A stretch of DNA of 64,000 nt from Runella defluvii (GTDB lineage Bacteria > Bacteroidota > Bacteroidia > Cytophagales > Spirosomataceae): assembly GCF_014195535.1 (NCBI RefSeq), contig NZ_JACIBY010000006.1:62001-126000 (forward strand), given 5' to 3'. Numbering within the stretch: the first letter of the stretch is position 1; the number at the start of each line of letters is the position of its first letter. The position numbers were made by a program, and so were the translations under genes. The notes below the pieces were generated by a model. It searched no databases. It was not told the DNA's origin and was given only the letters and a program-made list of their open reading frames with translations. Below, piece after piece: positions 50,712 through 60,031 of the stretch.

Positions 50712-51503
50712 ATGGAAAAATTGCTAGTAATTAAAATAGGCGGCAACGTCATTGATAATCCTGAAGCCCTCGATCGCTTTTTGTCGTCGTTTGCGAGCTT
50801 GCCTCAACACAAAATATTAATCCACGGTGGCGGCAAAATCGCGACCCAAGTGGCCGAAAAGTTAGGCATCGAAACCTTGATGGTCGATGGCCGACGCATT
50901 ACCGACGAAGCCATGCTGAACGTCGTCACGATGGTCTATGGAGGTTTGGTAAACAAAACCATCGTTGGAAAACTCCAACAAAAAGACAGTAATGCCATTG
51001 GGCTCACGGGTGCTGATGCGGCCGTTATCAAGGCCCGTAAACGCCCCGTAAAAGAAATCGACTACGGGTTTGTGGGCGACGTCGCAGCGGTGAATAGCGA
51101 CCAACTTTCCGCCTTTCTCCATGGTGGCCTGGTGCCTATCATTGCCCCTTTGACCTTCGACCCTGCTTCGGGAAGTATGCTCAACACCAACGCCGATACC
51201 ATGGCCTCGTCGGTGGCAGTAGCCTTAGCGGCCCAGTTTGAAGTAAACTTGGTGTATTGTTTTGAGAAAAAAGGCGTCTTGTCTGACCCTACCAACGATG
51301 ACGCCGTCATTCCTCAAATTGCCCCAAGTGCCTACCAAGCTTACAAAGCCGAAGGGGTAATCAATAAAGGAATGATTCCCAAACTTGACAATGCCTTTGC
51401 CGCCCTCCAAAATGGCGTGGCCAAAGTAACCATTTGTCATGCCGACCAACTTGCTACGGCCGTCAATGATGGCAGTGCAGGAACCCAACTCATCAACGAA
51501 TAA
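50712..51503 (+). CDS. argB: Acetylglutamate kinase
   Basis: 263 residues from the ATG at 50712 (MEKLLVIKIGGNVID); the 17 upstream residues of the frame are not conserved. HKILIHGGGKIATQVAEKLG and TGADAAVIKARKRP are amino-acid-kinase motifs, and LNTNADTMASSVAVALAAQF the substrate loop. GMIPKLDNAFAALQNGVAKV matches ArgB. It phosphorylates N-acetylglutamate or, in some Bacteroidota, N-succinylglutamate in arginine synthesis. The rest of the arg pathway is not here. Confidence 0.92.
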   Translation: MEKLLVIKIGGNVIDNPEALDRFLSSFASLPQHKILIHGGGKIATQVAEKLGIETLMVDGRRITDEAMLNVVTMVYGGLVNKTIVGKLQQKDSNAIGLTGADAAVIKARKRPVKEIDYGFVGDVAAVNSDQLSAFLHGGLVPIIAPLTFDPASGSMLNTNADTMASSVAVALAAQFEVNLVYCFEKKGVLSDPTNDDAVIPQIAPSAYQAYKAEGVINKGMIPKLDNAFAALQNGVAKVTICHADQLATAVNDGSAGTQLINE

Positions 51504-51537
51504 AAGTAACTATTTCTAACAACCATACTATTTTTTT

Positions 51538-52002
51538 ATGACTGCCGAACAAAATCTCGCAAAACTTGGAATTACTTTACCACCTCCGCCAGCCAAAGGG
51601 GGTGTTTACACGCCTGTCGTTGTCACAGGAAATTTAGCGTACATCTCTGGGCACATCTCCTTGGAACTTGACGGTAGTCTGATTGCGGGAAAAGTAGGCA
51701 GAGACTTAACCGCCGACGAAGCCAAAGAAGCTGCTCGTAAAACAGGCTATTTACTTCTTTCGACGCTTCGTTCGCAGTTTGGTAGCCTCGATAAAATCAA
51801 TAAAGTAGTAAAAATCTTGGGTATGATTAACGCCATTCCTGAGTTTGAACAACACGCTTACGTCATGAACGGTTGCAGCGAACTGTTCGCTGAAATCTGG
51901 GGAGATGAGCGCGGCGTAGGCGCACGGAGTGCCGTAGGCATGGGTTCATTGCCGCGCATGGCCGCCATCGAAATCGAAGTTATTTTTGAGTTAGCCGACT
52001 AA
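51538..52002 (+). CDS. RidA/YjgF-family protein (longer subgroup)
   Basis: 154 residues, 34 bases after argB. PPPAKGGVYTPVVVTGNLAY and ISGHI open the fold; DKINKVVKILGMINAIPEFE and VMNGCSELFAEIWG follow, then GARSAVGMGSLPRMAAIEIE with the family Arg. It is longer than classical RidA (about 128 residues), as in the YjgF-like subgroup. RidA enzymes hydrolyse reactive enamines and imines from amino-acid metabolism. It is likely co-transcribed with argB. Confidence 0.9.
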   Translation: MTAEQNLAKLGITLPPPPAKGGVYTPVVVTGNLAYISGHISLELDGSLIAGKVGRDLTADEAKEAARKTGYLLLSTLRSQFGSLDKINKVVKILGMINAIPEFEQHAYVMNGCSELFAEIWGDERGVGARSAVGMGSLPRMAAIEIEVIFELAD

Positions 52003-52007
52003 TGTGA

Positions 52008-52256
52008 GCGAGGTTGCTCACAACCTCGCCGTGTTCGGGATTACTCACAACCTCGCTGTGTTCGGGGTTGCTCACAACCCCGATGGTCGTTGAGAAAACA
52101 CCTTTAAAAGAGTTAGCCCCCTCCTTCGTCGGGGTGACAAAAAGGAAAAGATACAACAACAGCGGGAAATCCTACAAACAAAAAGCCCTCCGAAAGCATC
52201 AAAACTTTCGGAGGGCTTTTTGTTTAGGTCAAACGGTAGGTTGTGAGCAACCTACC
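52008..52256. repeat. Tandem 27-bp CTCA palindromes, terminator and TGAG palindrome
   Basis: CTCACAACC recurs at 52017, 52044 and 52071, a 27-base period. The first and third units are perfect palindromes (52008-52029, 9-bp stem; 52063-52082, 8-bp stem). The second is half-mutated. A terminator (52176-52225) follows, then GGTAGGTTG-TGAG-CAACCTACC (52235-52256). These share their loop with the elements at 14.4 and 17.8 kb. Confidence 0.75.
52176..52225. terminator. Bidirectional terminator between the RidA-family gene and sprA
   Basis: A perfect 21-bp stem (52176-52196 with 52205-52225) carrying the CCCTCCGAAAG/CTTTCGGAGGG core and T-runs on both strands, between convergent genes. Confidence 0.85.
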
Positions 52257-52269
52257 TCACATGTATTTA

Positions 52270-55200
52270 CTACAGCTCTGCGACATTGAATCGTACTTGA
52301 ATACCACCAGAAGTAACCGAGCGGCGATACGAGTTAAGTACATACGGGTTGTTAAACGTACGGTCGAAATAAAACTGTAAGCTCCACAATTTGCTCACTG
52401 TATAGTTCAACTGCGGGCGCAACTGGAAGTTATAATTTCCTTGAGTAGCCGTAGGAGGCTCTTCAAAACGGCGCTGAATCGCCCGTGTATCTCTGATGGT
52501 AAAGCTACAGCGGAACTGCAAATCATTTTTCAACTTCTTAAATTCCCCATTGATACGGAACGGAATTCGTACGTTGTTGCGCGTGAAACCAATCGTTGCC
52601 GTTATGTCACGGTTAAACAGCTCTGCCACTTGTGAGTTCGACAAATTGAGTGCCACGTTACGGTCTTGGTTGTAGCTAAACTGCATGTCAATCTTATTCT
52701 GCGTACGGGCACGAATCCCAATCAAAGGCGCAAATTTCTCCGATAGTGAAATCGTACTCATCACAAACACAGGAATGGCTTGACCATTATCTCCTGGTAA
52801 GATTGCCAACGGATAGTTCATCACGGCAAGGTTGACATACATCGACTGATAGTCGAGCGATGACGTGAAATTCCCCACGCTATACGTCGATTGATAGCTA
52901 TGCTCCAAGGTAAATGAGCTAAATATCTTTTTGAAAGCCCCCAACTGCGACAACCCGTTGTAGTCCACTCGCCAGTTTGGCATTGGGAAACCAAGGAATG
53001 GGTTGGTACGTACTTTTGAGGGGTCTTTCTTCGGATCTTTACCATTGTAAGCCGCAAAAAACGCCGCAATCAGTACATCTTGTGAATTAACATTGTAATC
53101 ACCCAGTTTTTCATTAGGATTCTCACGCAGGCGCTTTTCGGTCAAAATCGTCACAAAATCTTCGCGATAGGCTTTGAAGCGGTCGAAAATAGGTGACGTA
53201 TTATCGCTATTAATTTTGGCAAAAGCCGTTCGGAACGACATAAATGACATTTGGAAATTACCGTTACGAATCGGGCTTTGGACTTCGTAAGGCCCGCCTG
53301 GAGTCGATGGCCGATAAAACTCTCGATAGTCATCCCCTCGCGTTAAGGTCGCCGAAATCTGAACCCGAAAATCTTTGAACGGTTCCAAACGGGTGTTCAT
53401 TCGGAACGTCCGATTGAGCGTCTGCATAAACGGTAAGTTGAGCATCGTACTTTTTGTCAACCAACCTCTATCGGCAGCTTCTCGGTGGAAATTGCGGTCT
53501 TGACTTCCCAATACAAAAGGTAATCCAGGGGCATTCATCGCCGCATCTAACCCAAATCGGTTAGGGTCATCGGGCAAAAACCCTGGTAATGTCGTCGTTT
53601 CCTGGCGCGAATAATCCACATCGATACCACGCACCGTCATCAACAAGCGCGTAATGTTTTTCAGCAATTTGCTCGGTTCACGATTTATTTCTTCATCATC
53701 CCCTGGGCTACGCGCAAAGTTTTTCCGCTTAGGCGACGGTGTATTGGCAAAACGTAAGTAGCGAAGTTTGTTGTACAACATCACAAAATCGACTTTCCCA
53801 CGAATGCTTCGGTCTAAGCTATTCCGAATGGTATTTCCGTAAAAAACACCTAGTGTATCGCTGATTCCGAGTGAATTGGCTTGGTATTGATAACCAATAT
53901 TATGGCTATAATCCGCCGTCATCCAGTCGAGCAACGGGATTTTATCCAACGGTAAGCGGTAAGTCAGACGTAGTTTTTGGTCAAAGTTTTTAGTCCGTCC
54001 AAATCGGCGCAAATTGTTCCAAATTGAATCTTGCTTTGCTCGCGTATCAATATCACCTTGAGGCTCATCCACCACGGCATTGGCCAACGCACTGTAGGAT
54101 AACATGATGCTCTTGGTCAAGTTCCACGACACATCGTACGAACGATTGAACAAGAAGTATTTTTCGTACAACGGAGACTGCCCCAATGACGTCAAATCAC
54201 CTGTTCGGTACAACGTCCGAACAAAACTACGGTCGGCATCGAAACGCACTGCCACTTGGGTTGGCAACAACGAAAGATTAAACTCTTTCAACAACTCTAG
54301 GTAAGGACGTTCGAGGCTTTTGACGGTCTTAAACGGCGCCCAAGGTTTTTGCGGGAAGCTGTATTGGTACACTATTCCACCTCGGTATTGGCGTTGGGTA
54401 TAATCTGCCAACAAACTACTGCGGCGCGTTTGCTCATTGAAAGCATAGGTAAACGAGAAGTTTTCAATGTCCCAGAGATGCCGTTTGGCATTCGGCCCTA
54501 CTTTTGTCTTTCGGACGTTTGAGAAGTTGATACCCCGTCGTTCCATTTTTTCGACTGCCGAATTTTCTAGCTGCATCCTGCGGGGGTCATTCTCGGCATA
54601 ATTGGCCAACGAAGTCGCCAGAGGCGTATCAGGGTCGTAAGGGTTAAAATGAGGACGTACTTCGCGCAGGTCGTAGTTGACATACACAGGAATTTTAAAG
54701 CCCCATTGCTGTGGTAAAAACTTATCCAAAGCCAACGCCGACGACAAGCTAAACTCCGTGGTGTTGTCACGAGAGCGGTCGGCGAGTTTTTGCTGAACCC
54801 CACCAAAACCAAAAGTTGTCCATTTTCCAGCTACTTGAATCGTACCCAAATCTGCCAGTTTAATATCGGCCCTAGCGATAGCCGCCGTTCCCGATTGGTT
54901 TTCAAACCCTTGCACGTGCAATTCATTCACCCAAATACAGAAACTTTTCGCCGCCTGGTCATCCGAACGCGGGTTTCGCAAGCCAATCATGGTCACCATG
55001 ATATTACTCAAATCGGGACGTCCTACTACCGTAATTCGATAGATTCGTCCTAACGCATCGGTTTTGGTAATGGTATAAGGTACGGTCAGCGAAGGAGCCG
55101 TTTGTCTGTCACGCTCTTGTTTGGCTTCAATGAGCCATTTCATTTCTATGTCAATCTCGTTTTGCTCGGGCCATACTTGCTCTGGAATATCAGTATTCGG

Positions 55201-58200
55201 GCGAGTCGCGCGTAATTTCGTTACTTCAACTTCATAATAATGCTCCGTCACATCCGTTCCCAAACGCAAGAAAGCCGACACTTGACCGTCTTCGTCTTGA
55301 TCATTGTGCATGTGGACAAACATTTTCAAACGCTCACGGAAAAGCATGTTTTGACTTGTCACGTTTTTGAACGCCGCACGAGAATCACCATCACGAAGGT
55401 TGGTCACGCACAAGCTCATGGCTTGTTCGTTCAATGGGCGTTGGTTTGGCGTGGTATAATCAACGTCACGCTGCCAACCTGGAGGCACAGCATAGATTTG
55501 TTTCTTCGTATCTGAGCCTGCGACTACCTTCGAGCTGTTTTCTTCGGCACTTACGGTCGCAATCTTAAATTGAGCATCGTAAGGTTCAGGCACTTCTTGC
55601 AAACCTTTGGCATTGAGGTCGCCTGTATATTTACGGTATTGCGTTGCCACCATTTGAAGTTGAGCAAAGCGAAGTACCACAGGATTATCCCAATCTGTCA
55701 TGTACAGACGAATAAATCGAATGGATTTAAACCCGTTGATATTACCCACCTTGCGCGTAAACTCGCGTACGGGAATACGGAACAAATACCAGTTAACGTT
55801 GTCTCCTGCCCCGTTGGAAGCGGTTACTTTATCAACGATATATGGCTTCCCAACGTCGAGTTGGCCAGGTTTTAGATCAACTTCATACTCATAATACGCT
55901 TCTTGGTCGTTGATGGTATTGTCGGTATTGAGGTCTTCTCCGTCGGGTAAGTTAGTAGCCGCTTCGGTAATCGCGTTAGTACGTTCAAACTCAGGGGTAT
56001 TGTTTTCCGTCCCCATGTAGTTTTTATAACGCTCTACAATTTTCTTATTGGCGCTATCGGCTTTGGCACTAAAATAAAACTCAAAGTCGTCACCAGAGGG
56101 GTCAGCCGCAATTCTTTGACGGGCTTCTGTCTTTAGATTAGCGGGCAAACTTTGAAGATAATTATTAAAGAAGGTACGTTCTTCGGCGTTATTCAAACCA
56201 TCTAGCCCAATATCTTGCTTTTCTCGCGCGCCAGGCTGATTGGTAAAGGCATTAATAATAAACTGTTGACGAGTGCTGTATCCCCAAGGAGTCTGAGCTA
56301 CCGTTGCAGTTGGTTGAGTTGCCGTAGGAGTCGTCGTCTTCTCTCCAACAGGCAAGCCGTTCTCGAAGTCGTAACGTCCGTTTTTCATTACGTCTTCCGA
56401 AATTTCTCCCAAGTTAAAAAACAGCTTACCTCCCGTTACGTTATTTTTGTTAACAAAGCCATCTTTTACAACCCCATTCACCCCTTCTTTGAATGGATCC
56501 ATCATCCAAAATTCCAAGATTTCGACGTTGGCATTGTCAAAGTCCACATCAGATCCAATGGCACGAGTAATAGCCCCAAAGTTCTTACGGGGATTGCGCA
56601 AGCGCCCGTCAGGATCAAGGTCTGGGTTATAGTTGTACTGCCCACGCTCGCTTGGGAAGTAGGCAACGTCGAGAATATTTTCTGGCAAATTCACTAAGTA
56701 CAAGCCCCGTCCTGTGAAGATTTCTTGCGGTGTAAACAAGCGCTCATACACGTTGTTAAAATCTTCTTGAACAATATTGGGTCGTTGCGGAAGGCCAATC
56801 TGGGCATTGGGAGAAAACGAAATATCAATGGAATAGGCAGAAATTTTTGCCCGATTGTGCCCATATTCTAGCGGATTAGCGAGTGTTCCCTGAGGAAATT
56901 GTTGAGGAGTTCCTCCCATCCGCCAGCGGGTTGGCTGGCGGGTAAGGTCGTACTGAGTACGTGCCGACTCAAAGTCATCGACCACAATACGGTTTCGTAC
57001 CTGTGGGTGCAAACCTGCAAATGACTGCGCAACCTCGCCCTGAAACTGAATACTTGACATTTCTTTGGTCTGAATCAACGGCAGTTTATCCAGTAATTTT
57101 GTCAAGAACGGCGCGTCTTTGCGGAACGTAAAGTCGGCCCCAATAATGCTGTTGCTGACGGGGTCGTTACCCAAAGCGGCGCGCGTCAAAAACCCTGCGG
57201 GCGTTTCGCGTAAGCGCATGGCCGTCATCCCTACTTGCACGTGGCGATTGATGGTATAATTGAGACGAGTTCCTAACAAGGTACGAATCTGGTTTTGGAA
57301 CAAATCGGGCTGTTCGTAGCAAACTTCAATATCACGGCCTGAGTTAATTACACTTTCGTTCATAATTCGCACCGCCGACTGTCCTTCGACCATGTAATCG
57401 ACGCCTGGCGTAAGTTGAACGCCGCCCGCCCGCACAATCACCGATTTTTCGGACACCCCGAATGGCAAAGGCACCGTTGCCCCTCCCATCGAACCTTGGT
57501 ACGAACCTTTCAAGAAATACTTGTTTTTCTCCGTAATCTGCTGTGCATCAATCTGGGTAGAGCGATAGAGTTCATTAAAAACGTACTTGTTGGCAAGCAC
57601 TTCATCGCCCGTAAATTGTTTGGCTAAATTTGTTCCAAATGGCTCCAACACTGGAAAAATAATCCGTCCGTAACGGCTATCAACGGTGGTACCGTCGATA
57701 AAGTCAAAGTTTCCGTCCCCAATAGGTTTGCGGTTATTGTCCAAAACGGGGTCATTGAGGGGGTTCAATTTATCAAGCCCCATCACGCGTAGCAACGGGA
57801 TATTGGCAATAGGCCCTTCCTGTAAGTTAGGAATATCCATCCCCGTTATATCATCCTTATAAATGACCCGAAGTTGAAAATTCTGTTTCCCCAATTGTGT
57901 GGTATTGAGCGAATAGATGTTTTTCATCATCAAATTCCACATGGGATGATTGGTATTGTTACGAATCGTCGATGACTTCAACAATTTCAATACCAATATT
58001 TGGTCTTCAGGACGAGCCTGGTAATCTTCGGTCAACTCCCCTACTTTATATTTTTGTCCGTTAAGGGTATATTCATAAGCAACGGCCAAAATTTCATCGT
58101 TCCGAAGGGGTGTCAAAAGCGACATATAGCCCAGTTCGGGATGAAACTTAAACTCCCGCTCACTCAAACGCCGTGCTCCTCGCAACACATCATAGTCATC

Positions 58201-59670
58201 GCCACGGCGAAGGTTGTACGACTGCTCCATGGCCGTACTTGTTTGGTCGGCTTGGCGTACGTTGGCATCTGTCGTAATTTTTTGGTACAACCCATTCGAT
58301 TTATTGTCCAACGGGCGCGTTGCCGCAATCGGTTGAACGTTCGGGTTGGCGGTATTAAACGGCTTAGGTTCACCCAAATCAGACAAACCGACAAGGTTAC
58401 GCAGGGTTTCGGTGTTGTTGGTACGGTTGGTCACATATACTTCCAAACGCGTAACTGTTACTCCCGACATAATCATTGGCAAGTTACCCAACCAACGCTC
58501 GTAGTTCTCGCGGAAATATTGTCCTAAGAAAAAGTGGCGATTTTCGTCGTAAGCATCGGCACGAATTTCAAACTGACGGTTTTGGGCTCCTCCCCGCAAT
58601 GTAATACACTGCTGACGAGAGCGTTGTTGTGAAGCTACGACCGTCGCGGTTAAACGTCCAAAACGAAGGTCAACTTTTGCTCCAAACAAATTCTGTACCC
58701 CAGGAATCAACTGAGAAGGAATTTGCCAGTTGACATTCCCTGCCTGAATACCTTGAATAATACTTTCGTTTTCGGGAATATAATCAAGTGGGCCAGTTCC
58801 CATTTGACCGACACCCATCCCTTGTTGATTTAAGCCATTCTGTACCCCTTGGCCCAAACCCGCCCCGTTGGGCATGTTAGGCACATTAGGCAGGTTTTGG
58901 TTCACTTTCCCTGGACGGTAATCGAGTTTCAGCTGATTTTCAAAATTGAAACTCGACTTGGTATCGAAGTTGGTCAACAAACCCAATTTATCGCCAATCT
59001 TCCCATTGAAGTTGACGTTGATTTGTTCGTTAAAAATAAAGTTAGTAGCCCGACGCTGACGAATGGGAATAAGCGGGTTATCGGTTTCTTGGTGCATGAC
59101 GCCAAAATCCAACAACACAAACCCGTTGGGTTTAAAGTCAATACCACTACTACCAAAGATTCGGTCGAACCCTGGTGGCAAATCCAATTTAGGCAATAAG
59201 CCCTTGGCTCCCAACGCCCCTTTTCCATCTTGCTTCGATGAATAATCACGCCAGAGGTAATTAAAAACGCGACGGTCCTGCAACTTCTGAAAATCCTCAT
59301 AGGTCATACTCAGAGGATTACGGTAGTTGAGTGGCGGCGCTTTAGGATCACCTATACGCTCATAGACCGACATTCGTCGGTTGGTGTCTAATCGAAACTC
59401 ATTGGTGAGGCTTTTAGGCTCACGTAAAAAAAGTGAGGAACGAGGAGGAACATAATTGAAACGATTGCTTGGGCGATCGTCCCAACGAGAGTACAGAAAT
59501 CGCCGACTTTGACGGTTCTCACGGCTAGTGTCTTGAACGGCTGTTCTCCGACTTTGGTTAGAAGTCTGAGCCTCAGCAGATTCGGCACCCAGCCACAAGG
59601 CGGTTGACAAACTGGCGATAGCGTACGATTTAACAGAACTAGAATAGAATTTTTGTGTAATAATGCCCAC
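52270..59670 (-). CDS. sprA: Cell-surface protein SprA (type IX secretion outer-membrane translocon)
   Basis: 2466 residues with a signal peptide (ending AESAEAQ at about 35). It forms the giant 36-strand outer-membrane channel of the type IX secretion system needed for gliding and for export of CTD-tagged proteins. Family features are repeated DUF3733/SprA_N-like regions: LLPKLDLPPGFDRIFGSSG, then GRIIFPVLEPFG, and later VVDDFESARTQYDLT and NINVKGFxSI-like strands. The C-terminus ends in an aromatic-rich strand. The length is typical. It is monocistronic here and ends at a strong bidirectional terminator. Its presence implies the other T9SS genes exist elsewhere. Confidence 0.95.
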   Translation of the reverse strand: MGIITQKFYSSSVKSYAIASLSTALWLGAESAEAQTSNQSRRTAVQDTSRENRQSRRFLYSRWDDRPSNRFNYVPPRSSLFLREPKSLTNEFRLDTNRRMSVYERIGDPKAPPLNYRNPLSMTYEDFQKLQDRRVFNYLWRDYSSKQDGKGALGAKGLLPKLDLPPGFDRIFGSSGIDFKPNGFVLLDFGVMHQETDNPLIPIRQRRATNFIFNEQINVNFNGKIGDKLGLLTNFDTKSSFNFENQLKLDYRPGKVNQNLPNVPNMPNGAGLGQGVQNGLNQQGMGVGQMGTGPLDYIPENESIIQGIQAGNVNWQIPSQLIPGVQNLFGAKVDLRFGRLTATVVASQQRSRQQCITLRGGAQNRQFEIRADAYDENRHFFLGQYFRENYERWLGNLPMIMSGVTVTRLEVYVTNRTNNTETLRNLVGLSDLGEPKPFNTANPNVQPIAATRPLDNKSNGLYQKITTDANVRQADQTSTAMEQSYNLRRGDDYDVLRGARRLSEREFKFHPELGYMSLLTPLRNDEILAVAYEYTLNGQKYKVGELTEDYQARPEDQILVLKLLKSSTIRNNTNHPMWNLMMKNIYSLNTTQLGKQNFQLRVIYKDDITGMDIPNLQEGPIANIPLLRVMGLDKLNPLNDPVLDNNRKPIGDGNFDFIDGTTVDSRYGRIIFPVLEPFGTNLAKQFTGDEVLANKYVFNELYRSTQIDAQQITEKNKYFLKGSYQGSMGGATVPLPFGVSEKSVIVRAGGVQLTPGVDYMVEGQSAVRIMNESVINSGRDIEVCYEQPDLFQNQIRTLLGTRLNYTINRHVQVGMTAMRLRETPAGFLTRAALGNDPVSNSIIGADFTFRKDAPFLTKLLDKLPLIQTKEMSSIQFQGEVAQSFAGLHPQVRNRIVVDDFESARTQYDLTRQPTRWRMGGTPQQFPQGTLANPLEYGHNRAKISAYSIDISFSPNAQIGLPQRPNIVQEDFNNVYERLFTPQEIFTGRGLYLVNLPENILDVAYFPSERGQYNYNPDLDPDGRLRNPRKNFGAITRAIGSDVDFDNANVEILEFWMMDPFKEGVNGVVKDGFVNKNNVTGGKLFFNLGEISEDVMKNGRYDFENGLPVGEKTTTPTATQPTATVAQTPWGYSTRQQFIINAFTNQPGAREKQDIGLDGLNNAEERTFFNNYLQSLPANLKTEARQRIAADPSGDDFEFYFSAKADSANKKIVERYKNYMGTENNTPEFERTNAITEAATNLPDGEDLNTDNTINDQEAYYEYEVDLKPGQLDVGKPYIVDKVTASNGAGDNVNWYLFRIPVREFTRKVGNINGFKSIRFIRLYMTDWDNPVVLRFAQLQMVATQYRKYTGDLNAKGLQEVPEPYDAQFKIATVSAEENSSKVVAGSDTKKQIYAVPPGWQRDVDYTTPNQRPLNEQAMSLCVTNLRDGDSRAAFKNVTSQNMLFRERLKMFVHMHNDQDEDGQVSAFLRLGTDVTEHYYEVEVTKLRATRPNTDIPEQVWPEQNEIDIEMKWLIEAKQERDRQTAPSLTVPYTITKTDALGRIYRITVVGRPDLSNIMVTMIGLRNPRSDDQAAKSFCIWVNELHVQGFENQSGTAAIARADIKLADLGTIQVAGKWTTFGFGGVQQKLADRSRDNTTEFSLSSALALDKFLPQQWGFKIPVYVNYDLREVRPHFNPYDPDTPLATSLANYAENDPRRMQLENSAVEKMERRGINFSNVRKTKVGPNAKRHLWDIENFSFTYAFNEQTRRSSLLADYTQRQYRGGIVYQYSFPQKPWAPFKTVKSLERPYLELLKEFNLSLLPTQVAVRFDADRSFVRTLYRTGDLTSLGQSPLYEKYFLFNRSYDVSWNLTKSIMLSYSALANAVVDEPQGDIDTRAKQDSIWNNLRRFGRTKNFDQKLRLTYRLPLDKIPLLDWMTADYSHNIGYQYQANSLGISDTLGVFYGNTIRNSLDRSIRGKVDFVMLYNKLRYLRFANTPSPKRKNFARSPGDDEEINREPSKLLKNITRLLMTVRGIDVDYSRQETTTLPGFLPDDPNRFGLDAAMNAPGLPFVLGSQDRNFHREAADRGWLTKSTMLNLPFMQTLNRTFRMNTRLEPFKDFRVQISATLTRGDDYREFYRPSTPGGPYEVQSPIRNGNFQMSFMSFRTAFAKINSDNTSPIFDRFKAYREDFVTILTEKRLRENPNEKLGDYNVNSQDVLIAAFFAAYNGKDPKKDPSKVRTNPFLGFPMPNWRVDYNGLSQLGAFKKIFSSFTLEHSYQSTYSVGNFTSSLDYQSMYVNLAVMNYPLAILPGDNGQAIPVFVMSTISLSEKFAPLIGIRARTQNKIDMQFSYNQDRNVALNLSNSQVAELFNRDITATIGFTRNNVRIPFRINGEFKKLKNDLQFRCSFTIRDTRAIQRRFEEPPTATQGNYNFQLRPQLNYTVSKLWSLQFYFDRTFNNPYVLNSYRRSVTSGGIQVRFNVAEL

Positions 59671-60031
59671 GATGCTTCAACGGTCTTACGTACTCAAAAG
59701 CTTAACGGCCAAAACCTTGCCAATCGTCTTTGAGTAAACGGATATTTTTAAGAAAGCGGGCTAAAGATAGATATAACTGTCGAAAAAAGTAAATTCTTCG
59801 TCAAAAGCCCCTATTTCAAGCCTGTCTAATTAGAGATTTGGGCTATTAGTTTGGTTAACAAATAAGCATCTGCTCAAAAACTAGCCATAGATGACTATTT
59901 AATGATTTTTTTACAATAAAATAACATATATTTTAAAATATTTTTTTAAACTTCATTTATTTTTCCGAGTTTTACACACGTTTTTCGGCGTTTCGCACTA
60001 TTTTTATGCCATTGATCTGTTCCTATCACAC
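59671..60031. other. AT-rich gap between sprA and the glycan-degradation genes
   Basis: No gene seen. It separates divergent genes and should hold both promoters. It contains a perfect 14-bp palindrome, ATATTTTAAAATAT (59928-59941), and long A/T runs. No clear TTG/TAnnTTTG pair was identified. Confidence 0.4.

Noticed and set aside
59928-59941. 14-bp AT palindrome as a replication origin or operator
   Set aside because: A single AT-only palindrome in an AT-rich gap is expected by chance, and no DnaA boxes were seen nearby.
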